This document shows, one piece after another, positions 61,247 through 64,000 of a stretch of 64,000 nt of DNA (the stretch's first letter is position 1; every line of letters starts with the position of its first letter). The notes beneath the pieces are model-generated. The model was given only the letters and a program-made list of their open reading frames with translations, was not told the DNA's origin and did no database searches. The stretch is taken from the NCBI GenBank assembly GCA_902826635.1, contig CADEFQ010000006.1, forward strand, positions 16,532 to 80,531, read 5' to 3'. The stretch comes from an uncultured Pseudomonadota bacterium (lineage in GTDB: Bacteria > Pseudomonadota > Gammaproteobacteria > Steroidobacterales > Steroidobacteraceae). A program made the translations under genes and the position numbers.

Positions 61247-61978
61247 GTGACGACACAGACCGATACACCGCGCTACCAGCGTATCCTCGTCAAACTCTCG
61301 GGTGAGGCGCTCCTCGGGGCGGCGGATTACGGCATCGACCCGGCGGTGCTGAAGCGCATCGCGCTCGAGATCCAGGAAATCGCCGCGCTCGGCGTGCAGG
61401 TTGCGGTCGTGATCGGTGGCGGCAACATCTTTCGTGGCGCGGGGCTTGCGCGCGCCGGCATGGATCGGGTGACCGGCGATCAGATGGGCATGCTTGCGAC
61501 CGTGATGAACGCGCTCGCGATGCAGGATGCGCTCGAGAGCATCGGCATGCATGCGCGCGTGCAGAGCGCGATCCGCGTCAACGAGGTCTGCGAGGACTTC
61601 ATCCGTCGCCGCGCCGTGCGCCACCTCGAGAAGGGGCGGATCGTGATCTTCGCGGGTGGCACCGGCAACCCCTTTTTCACGACCGATACGGCTGCGTCGC
61701 TGCGCGCGATCGAGATCGAGGCGGACGTGCTGCTGAAGGCGACCAAAGTGAACGGCATCTACTCCGAAGATCCGGTGCTGAACCCCGCCGCGAAGCGCTA
61801 CGCGCGCCTGACTTTCGATCGCGTGCTCACGGAGAGGCTGAACGTGATGGATGCGACCGCGATCGTGATGTGCCGCGACAACGGCTTGCCTTTGCAGGTG
61901 TTCAATCTCAACAATGCCGGTGACCTGATGCGTATCGTGCGCGGCGAGGATGTCGGCACGGTCGTCACGAACGACTGA
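61247..61978 (+). CDS. pyrH: UMP kinase
   Basis: Phosphorylates UMP to UDP, allosterically regulated by GTP and UTP. 243 residues; GTG start. Amino-acid-kinase fold motifs: [48 protein letters not shown]. It begins the pyrH-frr-uppS-cdsA run. Confidence 0.97.
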   Translation: MTTQTDTPRYQRILVKLSGEALLGAADYGIDPAVLKRIALEIQEIAALGVQVAVVIGGGNIFRGAGLARAGMDRVTGDQMGMLATVMNALAMQDALESIGMHARVQSAIRVNEVCEDFIRRRAVRHLEKGRIVIFAGGTGNPFFTTDTAASLRAIEIEADVLLKATKVNGIYSEDPVLNPAAKRYARLTFDRVLTERLNVMDATAIVMCRDNGLPLQVFNLNNAGDLMRIVRGEDVGTVVTND

Positions 61979-61990
61979 ACGGGGGCGAGA

Positions 61991-62548
61991 ATGCTCGAAG
62001 ACCTCAAGAAAGATGCCACCGCGCGCATGGCGAAGTGCGTGCAGACCTTCCTCGCGGACCTCAAGAAGATGCGCACGGGCCGGGCTCACCCGAGCCTCGT
62101 CGAGCACCTGAAGGTCGATTACTACGGCTCCGACGTGCCGCTCTCCCAGGTGTCGAATATCACCATCGAGGATGCGCGCACGATCGCGATCACCCCGTGG
62201 GAGAAGACCATGGTGCAGGTGATCGAGAAGGCGATCCACAAGTCGGACCTCGGGCTCACGCCGATGACGGCCGGTACCGTGATCCGCGTGCCGCTGCCGC
62301 CGCTCACCGAGGAACGGCGCCGCGACATCACGAAAGTCGTGCGTCAGGACGCCGAGAATGCCCGCGTCGCGGTGCGCAACGTGCGTCGCGACGTGCTCGC
62401 CGATGCGAAGGAACTGCTGAAGGAAAAGCTGATCACGCAGGATGACGAGAAGCGTGCCGAAGTCGAGATCCAGAAGCTCACCGACAAGCACGTGGCGGAG
62501 ATCGACCAGCAGCTCGCCGCCAAAGAAAAAGAAATCATGCAGGTTTAG
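61991..62548 (+). CDS. frr: Ribosome recycling factor
   Basis: Splits post-termination ribosomes with EF-G. 185 residues, normal size. [24 protein letters not shown] and the [15 protein letters not shown] motif are diagnostic. Twelve bp after pyrH; uppS begins 3 bp after the stop. Confidence 0.97.
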   Translation: MLEDLKKDATARMAKCVQTFLADLKKMRTGRAHPSLVEHLKVDYYGSDVPLSQVSNITIEDARTIAITPWEKTMVQVIEKAIHKSDLGLTPMTAGTVIRVPLPPLTEERRRDITKVVRQDAENARVAVRNVRRDVLADAKELLKEKLITQDDEKRAEVEIQKLTDKHVAEIDQQLAAKEKEIMQV

Positions 62549-62551
62549 CGC

Positions 62552-63286
62552 GTGAGCGCGGCGCTGCCACGACACGTGGCGATCATCATGGACGGCAACG
62601 GCCGCTGGGCCGAGCGGCGTGGCCTCGCGCGCCACGCGGGCCACAAGGAGGGCATCCCGGCCGTCCGCATGTGCGTCGAGGAATGCGTGCGGCGGGGCAT
62701 CAAGGCGCTCACGCTGTTCGCCTTCAGCAGCGAGAACTGGCGCCGCCCGCCGGCGGAAGTGTCGAACCTGATGACGCTGTTCGTCGACGCGCTCGAACGC
62801 GAAGTGGCGGATCTGCACCGCAACGGCGTGCGCATGCGCATCATCGGCGATCGCCACGCGCTCAGCGTGCGGTTGCAGGCGCGCGTCGCCGAAGCCGAGC
62901 GACACACCGCCGGCAACACGCAGCTCGACCTGCAGATCGCGATGAGCTACGGCGGCCGTTGGGACATCGTGCAGGCGGCCCGACGTCTCGCGGCGACGGT
63001 GGGTGCGGGCGCGCTGCGCGCAGCGGACATCGATGAGGCGCGCTTCGGGGCCGAACTCGCGCTCAGCGGGGTGCCGGACCCCGACCTCTTCATCCGCACC
63101 GGCGGGGAGCGGCGCATCAGCAATTTCCTGCTGTGGAATCTCGCCTACACCGAGCTGTGGTTCACCGATACCCTGTGGCCTGATTTCGACGTCGCCGCGT
63201 TCGAGGCGGCGCTCGCGCACTTTGCGGGTCGCGATCGGCGCTACGGGCTCACAGCGGCGCAGCAGGGCGAGGCTGAAAGTGCTTAA
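62552..63286 (+). CDS. uppS: Undecaprenyl diphosphate synthase
   Basis: Makes the C55 lipid carrier for peptidoglycan and polysaccharides. 244 residues, GTG start. Catalytic Asp in VAIIMDGNGRWAERRGL, then FAFSSENWRRPPAEV, and the late LFIRTGGERRISNFLLW. The 3' end overlaps the cdsA GTG start by 8 nt. Confidence 0.97.
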   Translation: MSAALPRHVAIIMDGNGRWAERRGLARHAGHKEGIPAVRMCVEECVRRGIKALTLFAFSSENWRRPPAEVSNLMTLFVDALEREVADLHRNGVRMRIIGDRHALSVRLQARVAEAERHTAGNTQLDLQIAMSYGGRWDIVQAARRLAATVGAGALRAADIDEARFGAELALSGVPDPDLFIRTGGERRISNFLLWNLAYTELWFTDTLWPDFDVAAFEAALAHFAGRDRRYGLTAAQQGEAESA

Positions 63287-64000
63287 GGAGCGCATTCGCA
63301 CCGCGCTGGTCCTTGGGGTCGTGCTGATCCTGGTGCTGTTCACGCTGCCGGCCTGGGCCACCGTCCTCGTGATCACCGCGGCGATCCTCGCGGGTGCCTG
63401 GGAATGGTCGGCGTTCATCGGCGAGGGCGGGCGCGCCTCGCGCAGCGCGCGCCTCGGCTTCGTCGCCCTCGTGATGGCGGTGATCGCGGCGCTGTCGCTG
63501 CCGCAACCGCCGCTCGTGGCCGCACCGACCGTGCTCGCGGTGGCGATCGGGTGGTGGGTGGCCGCGTTCTGCTGGGTCGTACTCGCGCCGGGCGCCGCCC
63601 CCCGACCGGCCGGCGCGCTGGCGGGTCTCCTCACCCTGGCGCCGGCCTGGTTCGCGCTGGTGCACCTGCGCGTCGACGTCGCGGCAGGCGCGCAGTGGAT
63701 CCTCTTCCTGCTGATCCTCGTGACCGCGACCGATTCCGGCGCCTATTTCGCCGGCCGCAGGTTCGGCCGCGTCAAACTCGCGCCGCGCGTGTCGCCGGGC
63801 AAGACCTGGGAAGGCGTCGTCGGCGGCGTCGTCGCAGGTTGTATCGCGGCCGCGGCCGGCGCAGTCTGGTTCCGGCTGCCGGTGGGGCCCTTCGTCCTCC
63901 TTGCAGTCGCAGTGATCGTCTTTTCAATCGTCGGCGACCTCACCGAAAGTCTCCTGAAGCGTCGCGCGGGCGTGAAGGACAGCGGGACGCTCTTTCCCGG
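63279..64000 (+). CDS. cdsA: Phosphatidate cytidylyltransferase (3' end beyond window)
   Basis: Makes CDP-diacylglycerol from phosphatidate and CTP. Starts GTG 63279 inside uppS (8-nt overlap). Visible: N-terminal membrane helices (ALVLGVVLILVLFTLPAW), GAWEWSAFIG, ATDSGAYFAGRRFGRVKL, SPGKTWEGVVGG, and the beginning of the CdsA signature SLLKRRAGVKDSGTLFP at the window edge. Roughly 240 residues are present; only the last part is missing. The uppS-cdsA order is the conserved one. Confidence 0.95.
   Translation, partial: MLKERIRTALVLGVVLILVLFTLPAWATVLVITAAILAGAWEWSAFIGEGGRASRSARLGFVALVMAVIAALSLPQPPLVAAPTVLAVAIGWWVAAFCWVVLAPGAAPRPAGALAGLLTLAPAWFALVHLRVDVAAGAQWILFLLILVTATDSGAYFAGRRFGRVKLAPRVSPGKTWEGVVGGVVAGCIAAAAGAVWFRLPVGPFVLLAVAVIVFSIVGDLTESLLKRRAGVKDSGTLFP

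Noticed and set aside
61088..63634. Long minus-strand open frame across tsf, pyrH, frr and uppS
   Set aside because: It is antisense to four certain genes, Arg/His-rich and without motifs, a shadow of high-GC codon use. The same reasoning removed long frames at 377-1687, 22618-23979, 37420-39123 and 52150-55641.

Overview
The window is high-GC proteobacterial chromosome with short intergenic gaps, many 1-4 nt start/stop overlaps and frequent GTG starts. No rRNA, tRNA, CRISPR array, insertion sequence or prophage was recognised. Gene content points to a gammaproteobacterium: glrK-qseG-glrR, srkA, dusA, yoaA, phoBR, glnD-dapC, and map beside rpsB-tsf-pyrH-frr-uppS-cdsA. The TonB receptor, PHA locus and porin would suit a Steroidobacterales/Nevskiales-like lineage. 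That placement is inference.

Region 1 (1-13.8 kb) is mostly housekeeping and signalling. It holds the glrK-qseG-glrR envelope-stress operon, whose response regulator has lost the sigma54-contact GAFTGA loop. It also holds galE and srkA with overlapping divergent starts, a 1211-residue PAS/GAF/GGDEF/EAL protein, a TRIC-type channel, an FAH-family hydrolase, Fur-boxed bfd with bfr, and a secreted M20 peptidase.

Region 2 (13.9-30.2 kb) is an accessory, apparently catabolic island and the most interesting part. At its centre is a tight operon of a heme-oxygenase-like diiron oxidase (HDO) candidate, a Rieske ferredoxin, a flavoprotein ferredoxin reductase with its own C-terminal Rieske domain, and an atypical SDR. 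Around it lie a TonB receptor, two TauE/SafE exporters, an aldehyde dehydrogenase coupled to a GlcG/HbpS-like protein, an orphan multi-pass transporter, a gamma-glutamyltransferase-like protein, an aspartate-dehydrogenase-like protein, a GFA protein and a GST. Two FCD-type GntR regulators are present. Copies of a palindrome close to GTATACTGTATAC sit in three or four of the promoters, suggesting one regulon. The substrate is unknown.

Region 3 (30.5-37.4 kb) carries dusA with a cyclase-FHA gene, a heptanucleotide repeat between convergent genes, pckG, and a PHA locus (phaC, a PhaZ-like hydrolase and a small phasin-like gene) with an elaborate repeat upstream of the small gene.

Region 4 (37.4-50.5 kb) is yoaA-tsaB-phoB-phoR-phoU-dsbB, antisense dapE, a porin, and pstSCAB-phoU2. 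Three Pho boxes with the same box-to-minus-10 spacing precede phoB, the porin and pstS.

Region 5 (50.6-64 kb) contains dapD, a glycine-zipper protein, a degenerate-GGDEF/EAL protein, dapC, glnD and map on the minus strand. Divergent from these, a strong promoter drives rpsB (with a long C-terminal tail), tsf, a terminator, pyrH, frr, uppS and a cdsA cut by the window end.
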